Below are positions 1 to 8,990 of a stretch of 64,000 nt of DNA, in pieces; within the stretch, counting starts at the first letter, position 1, and every line of letters begins with the position of its first letter. Source of the DNA: Bartonella gabonensis (lineage in GTDB: Bacteria; Pseudomonadota; Alphaproteobacteria; Rhizobiales; Rhizobiaceae); the NCBI RefSeq assembly GCF_903679515.1, contig NZ_CAHOYM010000002.1, positions 62,001 through 126,000 on the forward strand, read 5' to 3'. A program made the position numbers and the translations under genes. Under the pieces are notes generated by a model. That model was not told where the DNA came from, ran no database searches, and worked only from the letters and a program-made list of their open reading frames with translations.

Positions 1-813
1 AAAACAGATGATACCAGCAATGGCGACACCTGTGAGTGTTTCCATAATCGGATTGGTGATCGCTTCAAGTGTTGCAATATTGTTTGTTTGTTTTTCAACA
101 TCACAAATGGCCTTGTTCATTCTTTTTTTCATGACTTCTTCTAGTGAAAAAGCCTTGATGACTCGAATGCCAATAGCCGTTTCTTGTACGATTTTGATAA
201 TTTCACCAAGTGAAAGAAGTTCTTTTTCCATCAAGCTGCGAACGCGTTTTAAAGCCATTCGAACACCTAAAAAAGCCAGTGGCCCTACGATCAAAGTAAT
301 GGCGATTAACACAAAATTTTGAATGAACATGACAAGCAACAGACCACTAACGGAAAGTAAATCACGCACAAAAGTTGTGATAATAGTATCAATGATATTA
401 CGCACAGCTGTCGCATTATGGGTTACCCGAACAAGCAGATCAGATGATGTGTTATTATGATAAAAAGAGACACCTTGTTCCATAAGGCGCGCATAAATTT
501 TGCGCTGTTGTTCAGCAATGATACTGTTTCCTGCTTTACTTAAAAAGTAAGTTTGGGCAAAAGTTGAAATTCCTTTAAGAATAAAGATAAAAGCAATGAA
601 GCTAGAAATCAAAACGATCTTAGCAAAATTCTGCCCATCAACAATATGATTAACAACATCACGCATAATCCAGGCACTGGTTGCAGTTGAGCAGGAAATG
701 ATGATCATTGAGATAATAGCTGCACTGTACCAACGCGCATGTTTATGAAAGTTTTCCCGCAAAAGGCGGATAATAAGATGTTTATCAAAAGAGGAAAGTT
801 GTTTTTTGCCCAT
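1..813 (-). CDS. MsbA-like ABC exporter, N-terminal part (cut by window edge)
   Basis: The reverse strand reads open from an ATG at 813 to the window edge, giving the first 271 residues of a type I ABC exporter. The visible part is the membrane domain: hydrophobic stretches near residues 33-55, 68-90, 145-170 and at the cut end, separated by polar loops of the coupling-helix type. The nucleotide-binding domain, with Walker motifs and signature, would lie outside the window. The closest family I recognise is the lipid A/multidrug exporter group (MsbA, LmrA-like) of inner-membrane half-transporters that act as homodimers. The substrate cannot be told from this half. The alternative plus-strand reading is much shorter and has no recognisable content. 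Confidence 0.8.
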   Translation of the reverse strand, partial: MGKKQLSSFDKHLIIRLLRENFHKHARWYSAAIISMIIISCSTATSAWIMRDVVNHIVDGQNFAKIVLISSFIAFIFILKGISTFAQTYFLSKAGNSIIAEQQRKIYARLMEQGVSFYHNNTSSDLLVRVTHNATAVRNIIDTIITTFVRDLLSVSGLLLVMFIQNFVLIAITLIVGPLAFLGVRMALKRVRSLMEKELLSLGEIIKIVQETAIGIRVIKAFSLEEVMKKRMNKAICDVEKQTNNIATLEAITNPIMETLTGVAIAGIICF

Positions 814-1028
814 GAAGTGCTTCTATATTTTCTTGCTGTTTTATGCAAGATTGAAGCGCTCTTAATTCAAAAGCTCCTGAATTTTTTTACAAAAAGAGCC
901 TTCTTTTTTCAGTGCGCCATACTCTTGCATGCGACAGCGCTTCGTATAACGAAAATCGTTCATAAATGGTCTGTGTACCAGTATTTCACTTATATAAGAT
1001 ATAAGTCTGGTACCATCACTCTGTTGGC

Positions 1029-1240
1029 ATTTCCATATTACAACTGTTCCTTGGAGGCTTGAAAAGGTTCATAAGAGGATTGCGATCCCTCCACTTATGA
1101 CGCGTAAGCAAATATTTTTTTTGATTCCATATTGAGAAGATTTGAAATGAGAGAATCCTACGATATTTGCTTCTCTTATGTGAGGAGAAAAGATATAAAT
1201 TATCATTATTAATTAATATGTTATTCTCTTCCATTTCATG
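1029..1240. repeat. Degenerate intergenic repeat, family A copy 1
   Basis: It shares an ordered series of blocks with the other copies: TTTCCATATT, then a TTGAAA-GGTTCA block, a TTGATTC block, and the core AGAATCCTACGATATT followed by an A/T-rich tail. The copies align by eye over about 200 bp with many substitutions and small indels. The repeat carries no conserved reading frame. Confidence 0.55.
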
Positions 1241-1520
1241 GAAAATATCGCGCAAGGAATTTTTCATGCTTGAGTATTTAAAAATACATCATTTTCATCC
1301 TATAACGTTGCATATCCGCTTTATCCCATTACCTTCAGAAGATTAGATTAAAACCAATGAAATAAAAAAATTTTTAAAGACTTTGGGAGTGAACCAACAA
1401 AACGATTTATCTTTAAAAGAGATACTGCCTTAAGTTGCTGAGAGCTCTGACAATAGAGCGGATAATAAGGGGAAATTTGTAATAAGAAGATGCTATCTTA
1501 TTTTGAAAAATAAGCACCGA

Positions 1521-1712
1521 TTATCCACTGGCTTGTTGAATGCTGTTTGGTAAAGTATTGTTATTAAGCTCCCCATCTTTACGCTTAAGAAGAAACAAGC
1601 CAGCACTATCACACACTTTGCCAGCTCGTGGGTGTTGCGACAAAACCCTTGGCTCTCGAAACTCTTGATAAGAGGCGTTTTTACTCTTTATTTTTGTACA
1701 GTTTTTATTCAC
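1521..1712 (-). pseudogene. Possible tyrosine recombinase (integrase) N-terminal relic
   Basis: A 63-codon reverse-strand frame contains the peptide GKVCDSAGLFLLKRKDGE. This resembles the 'GKHxDGxGLxLxKRxDGG' segment at the start of P4/DUF4102-type phage integrases. The resemblance ends right after this segment and the frame soon stops, so at best this is a small remnant of a longer decayed gene. It sits between two copies of repeat family A. The match was made by eye over about 18 residues only, so chance similarity is possible. Confidence 0.35.
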
Positions 1713-1724
1713 GCAGGCTTTTCC

Positions 1725-1860
1725 ACTGGCGATGTGCAGGCAAGAGATTTTGATTGATTCAACACGGAACAGATCTAAAATAAAAGAATCCTACGATATT
1801 TAGGACTCTCATTTAACATATAACACAATGAATTGTCTTTATAAATCAGTACGTTTCCAT
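1725..1860. repeat. Degenerate intergenic repeat, family A copy 2 (partial)
   Basis: It contains the TTGATTCAAC block, the core AGAATCCTACGATATT and the tail ATAACACAATGAATTGTC. It matches copies 1, 3 and 4 in the same order but lacks the left third of the repeat. Confidence 0.55.
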
Positions 1861-1956
1861 TGCAAGTAACAGATTAAGATGGTAGTGCTAATGGGTATTA
1901 TTATCTTTATGGTTATGAAAGTTCAAGTTAACACCATCATACCTTTACCCGTTTCC

Positions 1957-2175
1957 ATATTGTTATAGCTTTTGGCATTTGAAATGGTTCACAAAAGATA
2001 TTTCTACTTTTTTATATTTTATGCACTATCTCTGTTTGTGATGTGCAAGAAAATGATTTTTGCTGAATTCCACGAATAAGAGAGCTCAAAATGAGAAGAT
2101 CTTACGATGTTCGCACCTACTCATTTAATATGCAAAATAACGAATTCTTCTTAATAAATAGAGAAAGCATTATTA
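1957..2175. repeat. Degenerate intergenic repeat, family A copy 3
   Basis: It begins with the GTTTCCATATT block, then GGCATTTGAAATGGTTCA, then GATGTGCAAG, the core AGATCTTACGATGTT and a TCATTTAATATGCAAAATAA tail. It aligns best with copy 4 near 25,003-25,240, which shares GCATTTGAAA and the tail. Confidence 0.55.
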
Positions 2176-2208
2176 AATTCTTAAAAGGATCTATACACAT
2201 TTATAAAA

Positions 2209-2240
2209 CCTTAAAAGCACCACAAAACTCTCTGTGGTGC
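2209..2240 (-). terminator. Rho-independent terminator of infC
   Basis: Arms GCACCACA (2217-2224) and TGTGGTGC (2233-2240) form an 8-bp perfect stem with an 8-nt loop. Read on the minus strand it is followed by TTTTAAGG. It lies 64 bp past the infC stop codon. Confidence 0.75.
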
Positions 2241-2303
2241 CTCTAAACAATACCCATCTGCTCATTTTGATGAGTTGCACACAGACATTGTTCCAATGAA
2301 AAA

Positions 2304-2840
2304 CTATTTAGGTGCTATCACCATCATTATTTGCCGCCCTTCAAGTTTTGGCTCTAATTCAATCTTGGCAATTTCACTTGTATCTTCTTTCACACGCTGA
2401 AGAAGCTTTAATCCAAGATCTTGGTGAGCCATCTCACGACCACGAAAACGCAAAGTAATCTTTACTTTATCACCATGATCAATAAAGCGATGAACAGCCC
2501 TAAGCTTGACTCCATAATCATGGACATCAACATTCGGGCGCATTTTAATCTCTTTGATTTCAATGACCTTTTGTTTTTTACGTGTTTCAGCAGCTTTTTT
2601 TTGAGTTTGATATTTTAACTTGCCCAAATCGATGATTTTACATACGGGTGGTTCCGCATTTGGTACAATTTCAACCAAATCAAGCCCAGCTTCTGCGGCC
2701 ATAGCAAGAGCTTCTTTTATCGCAACAACTCCCTGATGTTGTCCTTCATCATTGATAAGCTGAACATGAGGCACCCGAATATCCTGATTTGAACGTGGCC
2801 CGTCTTTTTGGGTAGGTGTCATTTTAAACGGTTTACGAAT
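2304..2840 (-). CDS. infC: Translation initiation factor IF-3, probable AUU start
   Basis: IF-3 binds the 30S subunit, proofreads the start codon and the initiator tRNA, and keeps subunits apart. The protein shows the N-domain motif [12 protein letters not shown], the helix AGLDLVEI, the PPVCKI(I)D linker and the C-domain ending in MMVIAPK. An ATG start at 2822 gives 172 residues. Six codons upstream an in-frame ATT (2840-2838) lies 8 nt after a clear GGAG (2852-2849), whereas the ATG has no such site. The added peptide, (M)RKPFK, resembles what I recall as the conserved N-terminus of rhizobial IF-3. AUU is the known start of infC in many bacteria and allows IF-3 to repress its own synthesis, so I prefer 2840. 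infC stands apart from rpmI-rplT, which is near 59,700. Confidence 0.93.
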   Translation of the reverse strand: MRKPFKMTPTQKDGPRSNQDIRVPHVQLINDEGQHQGVVAIKEALAMAAEAGLDLVEIVPNAEPPVCKIIDLGKLKYQTQKKAAETRKKQKVIEIKEIKMRPNVDVHDYGVKLRAVHRFIDHGDKVKITLRFRGREMAHQDLGLKLLQRVKEDTSEIAKIELEPKLEGRQIMMVIAPK

Positions 2841-3014
2841 GGTTTATGCTCCTTAATTTTGATTCAACTACAGTTAATTTAATATACAATTATGTACATA
2901 AAAACAACTATAATTCGTGTCTTTTTCATTATTTGATTTGTTACTTTTTAAGTGATTTAGAGTATAAAAGTCTTGCTCTTAATTTAAAGAAATTGTTTTA
3001 TGGAGGAAAGAATC

Positions 3015-3794
3015 ATGAATCAAAATATTTCTTGCCAGTTTTTTTCGTGTGAGGACACTGCTCTTGCAGTACGTCATCGCAAAGGACGCCACTCTCCAGG
3101 TTTGGTTTGGCTTCATGGTTATCAATCCGATATGTTGGGAAGTAAGGCGATGTTGGTTGATCAGCTTGCTCAAAAGAATGATTTGTCTTGTTTACGTTTT
3201 GATTACTCTGGCCATGGGGAATCTGAAGGAGATTTTTTTCAAGGAACAATTTCACGTTGGGTGAGCGAAAGTTTAGCAATTTTTGAAACCTATTGTGAGG
3301 GGCCGCAAATTTTGGTTGGTACCTCTATGGGGGGATGGATTGCTTTAAGGCTTGCTAAGTTGCTAGCGCAGAAAAATAAGAAGCTTGCTGGTATGATATT
3401 AATTGCCCCAGCTCCTGATTTCACACACACACTGGTGGAACCAGAATTAGGCCCAGAAGAATGGAAAATTTTGGAAGAAAAAGGCTATATTGAACGTCCG
3501 GCTATTGGGGATGAGGAGCCGATGCCCTTTACAAAAAAATTGATTGAAGATGGGCGCGAAAATTGTGTCATGAAAGGATGTATTGATGTTGGCTGTCCAA
3601 TTCATATTCTACAAGGGATGGAAGATGATAAGATACCCTATCAGCATACATTGGCTTTACTTGATCATTTACCTCTTCATGACGTAACATTGACACTGGT
3701 TCGCGATGCTGATCATCGTTTTTCTCGTCCACAAGATTTAGATTGCCTAGAAACAGCCTTGAGATCTTTGATTAATCAGATTAATGCAAAATAA
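3015..3794 (+). CDS. Alpha/beta hydrolase, ABHD10-like
   Basis: A 259-residue cytosolic alpha/beta hydrolase. It has the oxyanion motif HGYQSD (His34), the nucleophile elbow GTSMGGW with Ser104, acidic residues Asp204/Asp205 in the place of the charge-relay acid, and His234 in RDADHRF. The HGYxSDM and RFDYSGHG pattern resembles the mitochondrial thioesterase ABHD10 and its alphaproteobacterial relatives, so deacylation of thioesters or esters is a fair guess, but the substrate is unknown. The start at 3015 is chosen because GGAGG (3002-3006) lies 8 nt upstream. An earlier ATG at 3000 would bury that site inside the gene. It is followed after 33 bp by the YgjP gene and probably shares its transcript. 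Confidence 0.85.
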   Translation: MNQNISCQFFSCEDTALAVRHRKGRHSPGLVWLHGYQSDMLGSKAMLVDQLAQKNDLSCLRFDYSGHGESEGDFFQGTISRWVSESLAIFETYCEGPQILVGTSMGGWIALRLAKLLAQKNKKLAGMILIAPAPDFTHTLVEPELGPEEWKILEEKGYIERPAIGDEEPMPFTKKLIEDGRENCVMKGCIDVGCPIHILQGMEDDKIPYQHTLALLDHLPLHDVTLTLVRDADHRFSRPQDLDCLETALRSLINQINAK

Positions 3795-3807
3795 GGAGGC
3801 CTTATTG

Positions 3808-3831
3808 ATGATGAAGATAAAAAATATATGA
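3808..3831 (+). CDS. Possible 7-codon leader minicistron
   Basis: The frame MMKIKNI follows GGAGG (3795-3799) at 8 nt and its stop TGA shares two bases with the ATG of the metallopeptidase gene. The layout fits translational coupling. That the peptide is made is inference. Confidence 0.3.
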   Translation: MMKIKNI

Positions 3832-4574
3832 GCATTTCTGAACAGCATTTTATTTTTTCTGATCGCGCTATTCCTTTACGGGTGCGGGAAAATAAGCGTG
3901 CGTGCCGTCTTACCTTACGTATCGATGTCAGCAGTCAAGAGATTTATGTAACAACACCGCCAGCGATAAATCTCTGTACGGTTCAAAGTTTTATTGGAAA
4001 ACATCGTGCTTGGATTGAGACACGTCTTGCTCGTATACAAATTTCTCATGAAAATGCCTATCTCAAAGAAGGGGCGACGATTCCTTTCTTGGGTGTTTCT
4101 CATACCATAAGACATGAGCAAGGACGTGGAGTAACAGAAATCATTACAGCAGATGTGGAGCAAGGGCCTAAAATTATTGTTTATGGTCAATTAGAATATC
4201 TCCCGAGACGCATTGCTGATGTTTTAAAAAAACAAGCAGCGCTCATTATAACACCTTTAGTGGCACATTATGCTCATCAGGTAGAGCGTAAAGTCAAATC
4301 CATTTGTTATAAAGATACAAAAAGTCGTTGGGGATCTTGTTCAATCGATAAGCGTCTTTCTTTTTCTTGGCGCCTTATTATGGCTCCAAAAGAAGTTGTT
4401 GAGTATGTTGTCGCCCATGAAGTTGCTCATCTTGTTGAAATGAATCACGGACCAAGATTTTGGGCTCTTTGTGAAAAACTATGTCCTGATAGTAAAACGT
4501 ATCGTGCTTGGTTGAAAGAAAATGCTCATAGACTGCACGCCATTAATTTTGATTCATATAAATTAGAGGCGTAA
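3828..4574 (+). CDS. YgjP-like zinc metallopeptidase (DUF45/M48-related)
   Basis: A 248-residue protein with the zinc-peptidase motif HEVAH at residues 197-201 (His197, Glu198, His201) and a third candidate ligand His207 in MNHGPRFW. This is the pattern of the YgjP/WLM (SprT-related) family. The substrate is not established. Upstream, the strong GGAGG at 3795-3799 precedes not this ATG but a 7-codon frame (3808-3831, MMKIKNI) whose TGA overlaps the ATG as ATGA. Translation is therefore probably coupled to that minicistron. An alternative would be an in-frame ATT at 3804. Confidence 0.85.
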   Translation: MSISEQHFIFSDRAIPLRVRENKRACRLTLRIDVSSQEIYVTTPPAINLCTVQSFIGKHRAWIETRLARIQISHENAYLKEGATIPFLGVSHTIRHEQGRGVTEIITADVEQGPKIIVYGQLEYLPRRIADVLKKQAALIITPLVAHYAHQVERKVKSICYKDTKSRWGSCSIDKRLSFSWRLIMAPKEVVEYVVAHEVAHLVEMNHGPRFWALCEKLCPDSKTYRAWLKENAHRLHAINFDSYKLEA

Positions 4575-4662
4575 AAAACTTTCAAATGAAAGCAAATATT
4601 TAACGGAACTTTTTGTTGGGTTTTTCGTTGTGTGTGTGCTTGCTCATGCATGATGAGGAAGC

Positions 4663-4740
4663 CATTGAAGCTCTCAGCACGATTGTCCTCCCCTGCTTGG
4701 TTTGCTGAGTGTCTTCAATGTTTTTGCTTTATCTTTTTTG
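4663..4740 (+). terminator. Long stem-loop followed by T-rich tract
   Basis: Arms CATTGAAG (4663-4670) plus CTCAGCA (4673-4679) pair with TGCTGAG (4703-4709) plus CTTCAATG (4713-4720). This makes 15 bp with a small internal loop and a 23-nt apical loop. A T-rich tract follows at once. It lies between the metallopeptidase gene and dapE and probably ends the upstream transcript. Confidence 0.55.
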
Positions 4741-4798
4741 TCATTCAGCGTAATAATCTTAAGTTTCGATGATTTATGACAAATGGGGAGTTTTTTTA

Positions 4799-5971
4799 AT
4801 GCCTGTTCTTACAGATCCAATTCAGTTATTACAGGCACTTATTCGTTGTCCTTCTATTACACCTCATGAAGCAGGGGCTTTATCAACTTTGGAACAATTT
4901 GTGACAAAAATGGGATTTCATGTTGAACGCCCTATTTTTACGTTTAAAAATACAGATAATGTTGAAAATCTTTATGCAAAAATGGGAAGTGAAGGCCCCC
5001 ATCTTATGTTTGCGGGTCATACGGATGTGGTACCACCAGGTACATTGGAAGATTGGACTTATCCACCTTTTGAAGCTGTTATAGATCAGGGGAAATTATA
5101 TGGGCGGGGTGCTGTTGATATGAAAGGCGGTATCGCCTGTTTTATTGCGGCTCTAGCGCGAGTTCTTGAGAAACAAACGATTAAAGGAACGATAAGCCTT
5201 TTGATTACTGGTGATGAAGAGGGGCCTGCACTTAATGGTACGGTACAACTTCTTCAATGGGCAGAAAAAAAAGGCGAAAAATGGACTGCGGCTCTTGTAG
5301 GAGAACCAACAAGCGTAAAGGCTGTAGGTGATGTTATCAAAATTGGTCGCCGCGGATCGATTTCTGGGATCATTACCGTGAAAGGTCGTCAAGGTCATGT
5401 TGCTTTTCCAGAGCGGGCTGCCAATCCTTTGCCTTTGGCAAATAAGCTTATTCAAGCATTAACACAAACTGCTTTAGATCAAGGGACAGAAAATTTTCAA
5501 CCCAGTAATTTAGAGCTAACAACCATCGATACCGGTAATTTGGCGGTCAATGTCATTCCAGCGCAGACAACGGTTCGTTTTAATATACGCTACAATGATC
5601 TTTGGACAAAAGAAACCTTGATGGGGGAAATTGAAAAACGTCTTGCTTTGGTGCAATCAAAAAACAATAGTGATCCATATCCCTTTTATCAGCTTGAATG
5701 GATTCCGAGTTTAGGGGATGTTTTTTTGACCAAAAATGATAAACTTATTCAAGTTTTATCCAATGCTATTAAAGGTGTAACAGGGACTGTACCAGAATGT
5801 TCCACGTCTGGTGGAACTTCAGATGCGCGATTTATTAAGGATTATTGCCCTGTGGTTGAATTTGGCTTACCAGGGCAAACGATGCATATGGTAGATGAGT
5901 GTGTTGCCCTTGATGCAGCGGAAATGCTTACGGTTATTTATGAGCGTTTTATTGTTGATTTTTTTGCATAA
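4799..5971 (+). CDS. dapE: Succinyl-diaminopimelate desuccinylase
   Basis: DapE hydrolyses N-succinyl-LL-2,6-diaminopimelate to LL-diaminopimelate and succinate in the lysine and peptidoglycan precursor pathway. The 390-residue protein is an M20-family di-zinc enzyme: [11 protein letters not shown] (His74, Asp76), [10 protein letters not shown] (bridging Asp107), the catalytic and ligand glutamates in GDEEGPA (Glu140/Glu141) and His363 in the C-terminal HMVDE. The start at 4799 is preceded by GGGGAG (4785-4790). An earlier ATG at 4769 would add ten residues with no family counterpart and would bury that site. The gene stands alone. dapD, which makes the succinylated intermediate, is at about 28 kb. 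Confidence 0.95.
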   Translation: MPVLTDPIQLLQALIRCPSITPHEAGALSTLEQFVTKMGFHVERPIFTFKNTDNVENLYAKMGSEGPHLMFAGHTDVVPPGTLEDWTYPPFEAVIDQGKLYGRGAVDMKGGIACFIAALARVLEKQTIKGTISLLITGDEEGPALNGTVQLLQWAEKKGEKWTAALVGEPTSVKAVGDVIKIGRRGSISGIITVKGRQGHVAFPERAANPLPLANKLIQALTQTALDQGTENFQPSNLELTTIDTGNLAVNVIPAQTTVRFNIRYNDLWTKETLMGEIEKRLALVQSKNNSDPYPFYQLEWIPSLGDVFLTKNDKLIQVLSNAIKGVTGTVPECSTSGGTSDARFIKDYCPVVEFGLPGQTMHMVDECVALDAAEMLTVIYERFIVDFFA

Positions 5972-6098
5972 AGAAATAACTGTTTTGTCATAAAACCCTT
6001 TTTTTACCATAATATCATTTGAGGTGTTAATGCATTAAGTGGTTTTAGAGTGTGTGCTGAGTATAAGCTGGAGTTTTTGCTTGTAAAGCATTTCGTTT

Positions 6099-6209
6099 AG
6101 TGAATCACATGAGTGGAAAAAGCCAAGTAGAATCTACTTTAAGATGCAGAACTGTTTACAGACCGAATTGGGTTAAGAATGTTCGTTCTTTAAGGTGTAG
6201 AGAAGAAAT
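6099..6209. repeat. Degenerate intergenic repeat, family B copy 1
   Basis: It shares with 21,857-21,967 the ordered blocks AGTGAATCA, CATGAG-GGA, GCC-A, GAATC, a TTTACA block, TTAAGAAT-TTC-TTCTTTA and an AGAGAAGAA-like purine block. The spacing differs slightly between the two copies. Confidence 0.45.
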
Positions 6210-6492
6210 TAATGCACAATTCATCTATGGAATGAATGTTATGTCACAATTGATGTAATGATAAGTTTAAGCCATAAAGGCACATAAAAATATGCCGATT
6301 TTTTAAAAAGTTTTTAAACGTAAATACGTTCATTTTCACTATATGTCTTAGATATGTTTCCACGCTCTTATAAATGGCACTTATGAAGTGGGTAATATAA
6401 AATCTACAGGGCATCACTCTCTTTATGCTTATGAAAAAGAAAGTTAGATCAACATATACTTTCTGGCTCAAAATATCGCGATAGCTCTAGGT

Positions 6493-6530
6493 GCTTGAAA
6501 ATGCTCATAAAAAGCATTTTCAAGCCTTTT
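6493..6530 (+). terminator. Perfect 13-bp hairpin with T tract
   Basis: Arms GCTTGAAAATGCT (6493-6505) and AGCATTTTCAAGC (6513-6525) pair without mismatch around a 7-nt loop, followed by CTTTTTATAG on the plus strand. The minus strand has no T tract, so it should stop rightward transcription, from dapE or from an unrecognised small RNA. Confidence 0.6.
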
Positions 6531-6668
6531 TATAGTTTGTATCCCACACTCCGCTATTTTCTAAAAAGGAAGAATTAATGGACGATAAACAGTTTTTAAA
6601 AAAATTTACGATATTTTTATTATAAAAATAATAATTATTATTAAAATCAATATGTTATTATAAATGAT

Positions 6669-7868
6669 TTAGTTTGCAAGTTGGCTGATAATGTGATCAA
6701 GAACAATACGTCCTTTGGGTGTTGCTTTTAGGCGTTGGTTATCCACCATTTCTATCAATTCTTGGTGTTGTAAATCGATAAGTTTTTCCATTGGGATGCG
6801 TTTTTGGCTGAAGGTTTCATAGCGTGTAAGTTCTAAACCTTCGCAAAGGCGCAAGCCCATGAGGAGCATTTCATTTGCTTGTTGCTTAAGAGTTAATCGT
6901 TCTGTTTCGATACAGCCATGTCCTGTCTTTTCGACTAATTCAAGCCACTGTTCGGGATTCTTTTCGTTGATTGTGACAAAACGTTTATGGTTTTCAAGGT
7001 GTGATAAAGATGCTTTTGAAAAGGCAGAAGAATGATTCGGTATGTTCTCAATAAAACGGCCGTGTGCTCCTGGACCAAAGCCTGCATATTGCTGATAACG
7101 CCAATAAAGAAGGTTGTGTGCTGATTCGGCACCAGGCATGGCATGGTTTGAGATTTCATAGGCAGGAAGTCCATGAAGCGCTGTTATTTCTTGGGTAAGA
7201 TGATATAGATCTGCTGCTAGCTCTGATGGGGGAAGGATAAGCCTTCCTGCATCATGCAGTCGTTTAAAGGCGGTTCCTTCTTCGATTGTCAATTGATAAA
7301 GGGAAAGATGATCTGCTGCTAAATCAATGGCTTGTATAAGTTCAGATCTCCATTGTTCAAGGGTTTGTTCGGGGCGAGCATAAATGAGATCAAAGGATAA
7401 GCGTGGAAAAATTTGCCGTGCTAAAGTAATGGCGCAAAGAGCTTGTTCTACATTATGGAGTCGGCCAAGTTTGCGCAATGCTTTATCATTGAGCGCTTGT
7501 ACTCCTAGTGATAAGCGATTAACACCAGCAGCACGGTATCCGCGAAAGCGTTCTGCTTCCACACTGGATGGATTAGCTTCCAATGTGATTTCAACTTTAT
7601 CATCAAGGATCCACTTTCTTGCAAGTGCTTGCAAGAGGGCATCAACAGTTTGTGGCTCCATAAGAGAGGGGGTTCCCCCACCAATAAAAATACTCGTAAT
7701 ACGACGTGGACCTATTTTATGGTATTGCGTTTCTATTTCGCGCTCAAAGGCGGTGACAAAACGTGGTTGATCAACACTATGGATGCGAACATGTGAATTA
7801 AAGTCACAATAGGGACATTTAGCGGCACAAAAGGGCCAATGAATGTAAATGCCAAAAGGTTCATTCAT
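6669..7868 (-). CDS. hemW: Radical SAM heme chaperone HemW
   Basis: The 399-residue protein has the radical-SAM cluster motif CxxxCxxC (Cys14, Cys18, Cys21), the GGGTPS motif and a HemN-type C-terminal winged helix (about residues 310-395). HemW-type proteins were long annotated as oxygen-independent coproporphyrinogen III oxidases. The shorter HemW group lacks the N-terminal HemN extension and works in heme delivery. This protein starts directly at the radical-SAM domain, which supports HemW. Its ATG overlaps the rdgB stop by 4 bp (ATGA), so the two genes are co-translated. Confidence 0.9.
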   Translation of the reverse strand: MNEPFGIYIHWPFCAAKCPYCDFNSHVRIHSVDQPRFVTAFEREIETQYHKIGPRRITSIFIGGGTPSLMEPQTVDALLQALARKWILDDKVEITLEANPSSVEAERFRGYRAAGVNRLSLGVQALNDKALRKLGRLHNVEQALCAITLARQIFPRLSFDLIYARPEQTLEQWRSELIQAIDLAADHLSLYQLTIEEGTAFKRLHDAGRLILPPSELAADLYHLTQEITALHGLPAYEISNHAMPGAESAHNLLYWRYQQYAGFGPGAHGRFIENIPNHSSAFSKASLSHLENHKRFVTINEKNPEQWLELVEKTGHGCIETERLTLKQQANEMLLMGLRLCEGLELTRYETFSQKRIPMEKLIDLQHQELIEMVDNQRLKATPKGRIVLDHIISQLAN

Positions 7869-8512
7869 GAGAATGCCAAAAGGTTTTCTGCCAAAATTTT
7901 AAAAGCCCGTGCGCGATGTGAAAGAGGGGGAAGGTCATTGTGTTGCCAGCCGTGTTTTTGCTCTGTTGACATTTCTCCAAAGGTATTTTCATATCCATCT
8001 GGTAAAAAAATAGGATCAAAGCCAAAGCCTTTGTCTCCCTGTGGAGGCCAAATGAACGTTCCTTCAATGCATCCGCGGAAATAATCTGCATGAGTATCAG
8101 GCCATGCAATGCAAATGACGGATATAAAACGGCATTTCCGTTGGCTTTTTTCTCGTGCTCCTACTTTTTGGAGTTCATTTTCTATTTTTTGCATCGCTTT
8201 TGGAAAATCACGTGTACCATCGGCTTGAATTGCCCAGTCAGCTGTATAAACGCCTGGCGCACCATCTAATGCATCGACCTCTAAGCCTGAATCATCAGAG
8301 AGAGCAGGAAGACCTGTCTTTTTTGCTGCTGCAAAAGCTTTTATATAAGCATTTTCTTCAAATGTTGTTCCTGTTTCTTTGGGTTCTGGCAAGCCAAGCT
8401 CTTTTGCTGATTGTATTGTTAAACCAAAAGGTGCAACCAAAGTGGTGATTTCATGTAATTTTCCGGCGTTATGTGTAGCAATGACAAGTTTTTTATCTGT
8501 TATGCTTCTCAT
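7865..8512 (-). CDS. rdgB: dITP/XTP pyrophosphatase (Ham1/RdgB)
   Basis: RdgB removes non-canonical purine nucleotides (dITP, XTP) by hydrolysing them to the monophosphate and pyrophosphate, so preventing their incorporation. The 215-residue protein has the N-terminal motif [12 protein letters not shown], the catalytic [11 protein letters not shown], the GFGFDPIF loop and the C-terminal SHRARAF, all diagnostic for Ham1/RdgB. It is the first gene of the rdgB-hemW pair. In rhizobia it also often neighbours hemW and, divergently, hrcA-grpE, as here. Confidence 0.95.
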   Translation of the reverse strand: MRSITDKKLVIATHNAGKLHEITTLVAPFGLTIQSAKELGLPEPKETGTTFEENAYIKAFAAAKKTGLPALSDDSGLEVDALDGAPGVYTADWAIQADGTRDFPKAMQKIENELQKVGAREKSQRKCRFISVICIAWPDTHADYFRGCIEGTFIWPPQGDKGFGFDPIFLPDGYENTFGEMSTEQKHGWQHNDLPPLSHRARAFKILAENLLAFS

Positions 8513-8990
8513 ATAGATTTCTCCAAAAATGAAAGGGGAACTATTTTTGTGCTAAAAACCAGCTTAAATGTTCATATACACACATTCTGCTTGATTTTAC
8601 ATGATAGGGTTATTTTACATTTTTTATGATATTTTATTCAAATAAAATTTTTCATATTTTGTTAAGACAACGATTGAAAAGGCATGAGAGACGATCTTTT
8701 ATGAAAACGTTCTTATGGTAAAGATCCAATTTTCTACTTCCTGTAATTTATAAACAATCAAGCTTCTTTTGGTAAGTTCCTAAAGAAGACCAATTCCGGA
8801 ATATCCAATCACACACTCTAATAAAAAAACACCTCATGCATAATTTATATGCTTTATATCATTACTCTAAAAGATGGTGTTTTATAGCTCAATAGGATAA
8901 TATATTTTTATACTACTTTAGATTATTTGACCAAGCCTTGGCAAAACTTATATAAGAGAAGAGTGTTTTTTAAGTAGTGAAACAATTGTA
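8513..8990. other. Divergent promoter region rdgB / hrcA
   Basis: A 478-bp spacer with no gene. It carries the hrcA promoter candidate (8,927-8,954) and an inverted repeat AAAACACC (8826-8833) / GGTGTTTT (8876-8883) enclosing a smaller hairpin GCATA-att-TATGC. No CIRCE element (TTAGCACTC-N9-GAGTGCTAA) is visible. Confidence 0.5.
8927..8954 (+). promoter_or_regulatory. Candidate sigma-70 promoter of hrcA
   Basis: TTGACC (8927-8932) and TATATA (8949-8954) are separated by 16 bp and lie about 37 bp before the hrcA start codon. Confidence 0.45.

Larger units (their letters stand above)
814..2303. other. 1.5 kb spacer with degenerate repeats and a possible integrase relic
   Basis: No convincing intact gene lies here. 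The spacer holds three copies of a degenerate repeat of about 210 bp (described separately), a possible tyrosine-recombinase fragment near 1,521-1,712, and the infC terminator at its right end. Short open frames exist but follow the repeat sequence and lack good ribosome binding sites. Confidence 0.6.
5972..6668. other. Spacer between convergent dapE and hemW
   Basis: No gene is recognised in these 697 bp. They hold a copy of repeat family B (about 6,099-6,209) and a terminator-like hairpin at 6,493-6,530 that lies 520 bp past dapE. Confidence 0.6.

Noticed and set aside
1016-1267. 83-codon reverse frame
   Set aside because: It lies over repeat family A, whose other copies do not keep the frame.
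8826-8883. Inverted repeat AAAACACC/GGTGTTTT as a terminator or CIRCE element
   Set aside because: The arms are 42 bp apart and lie between divergent genes. The sequence does not match CIRCE.
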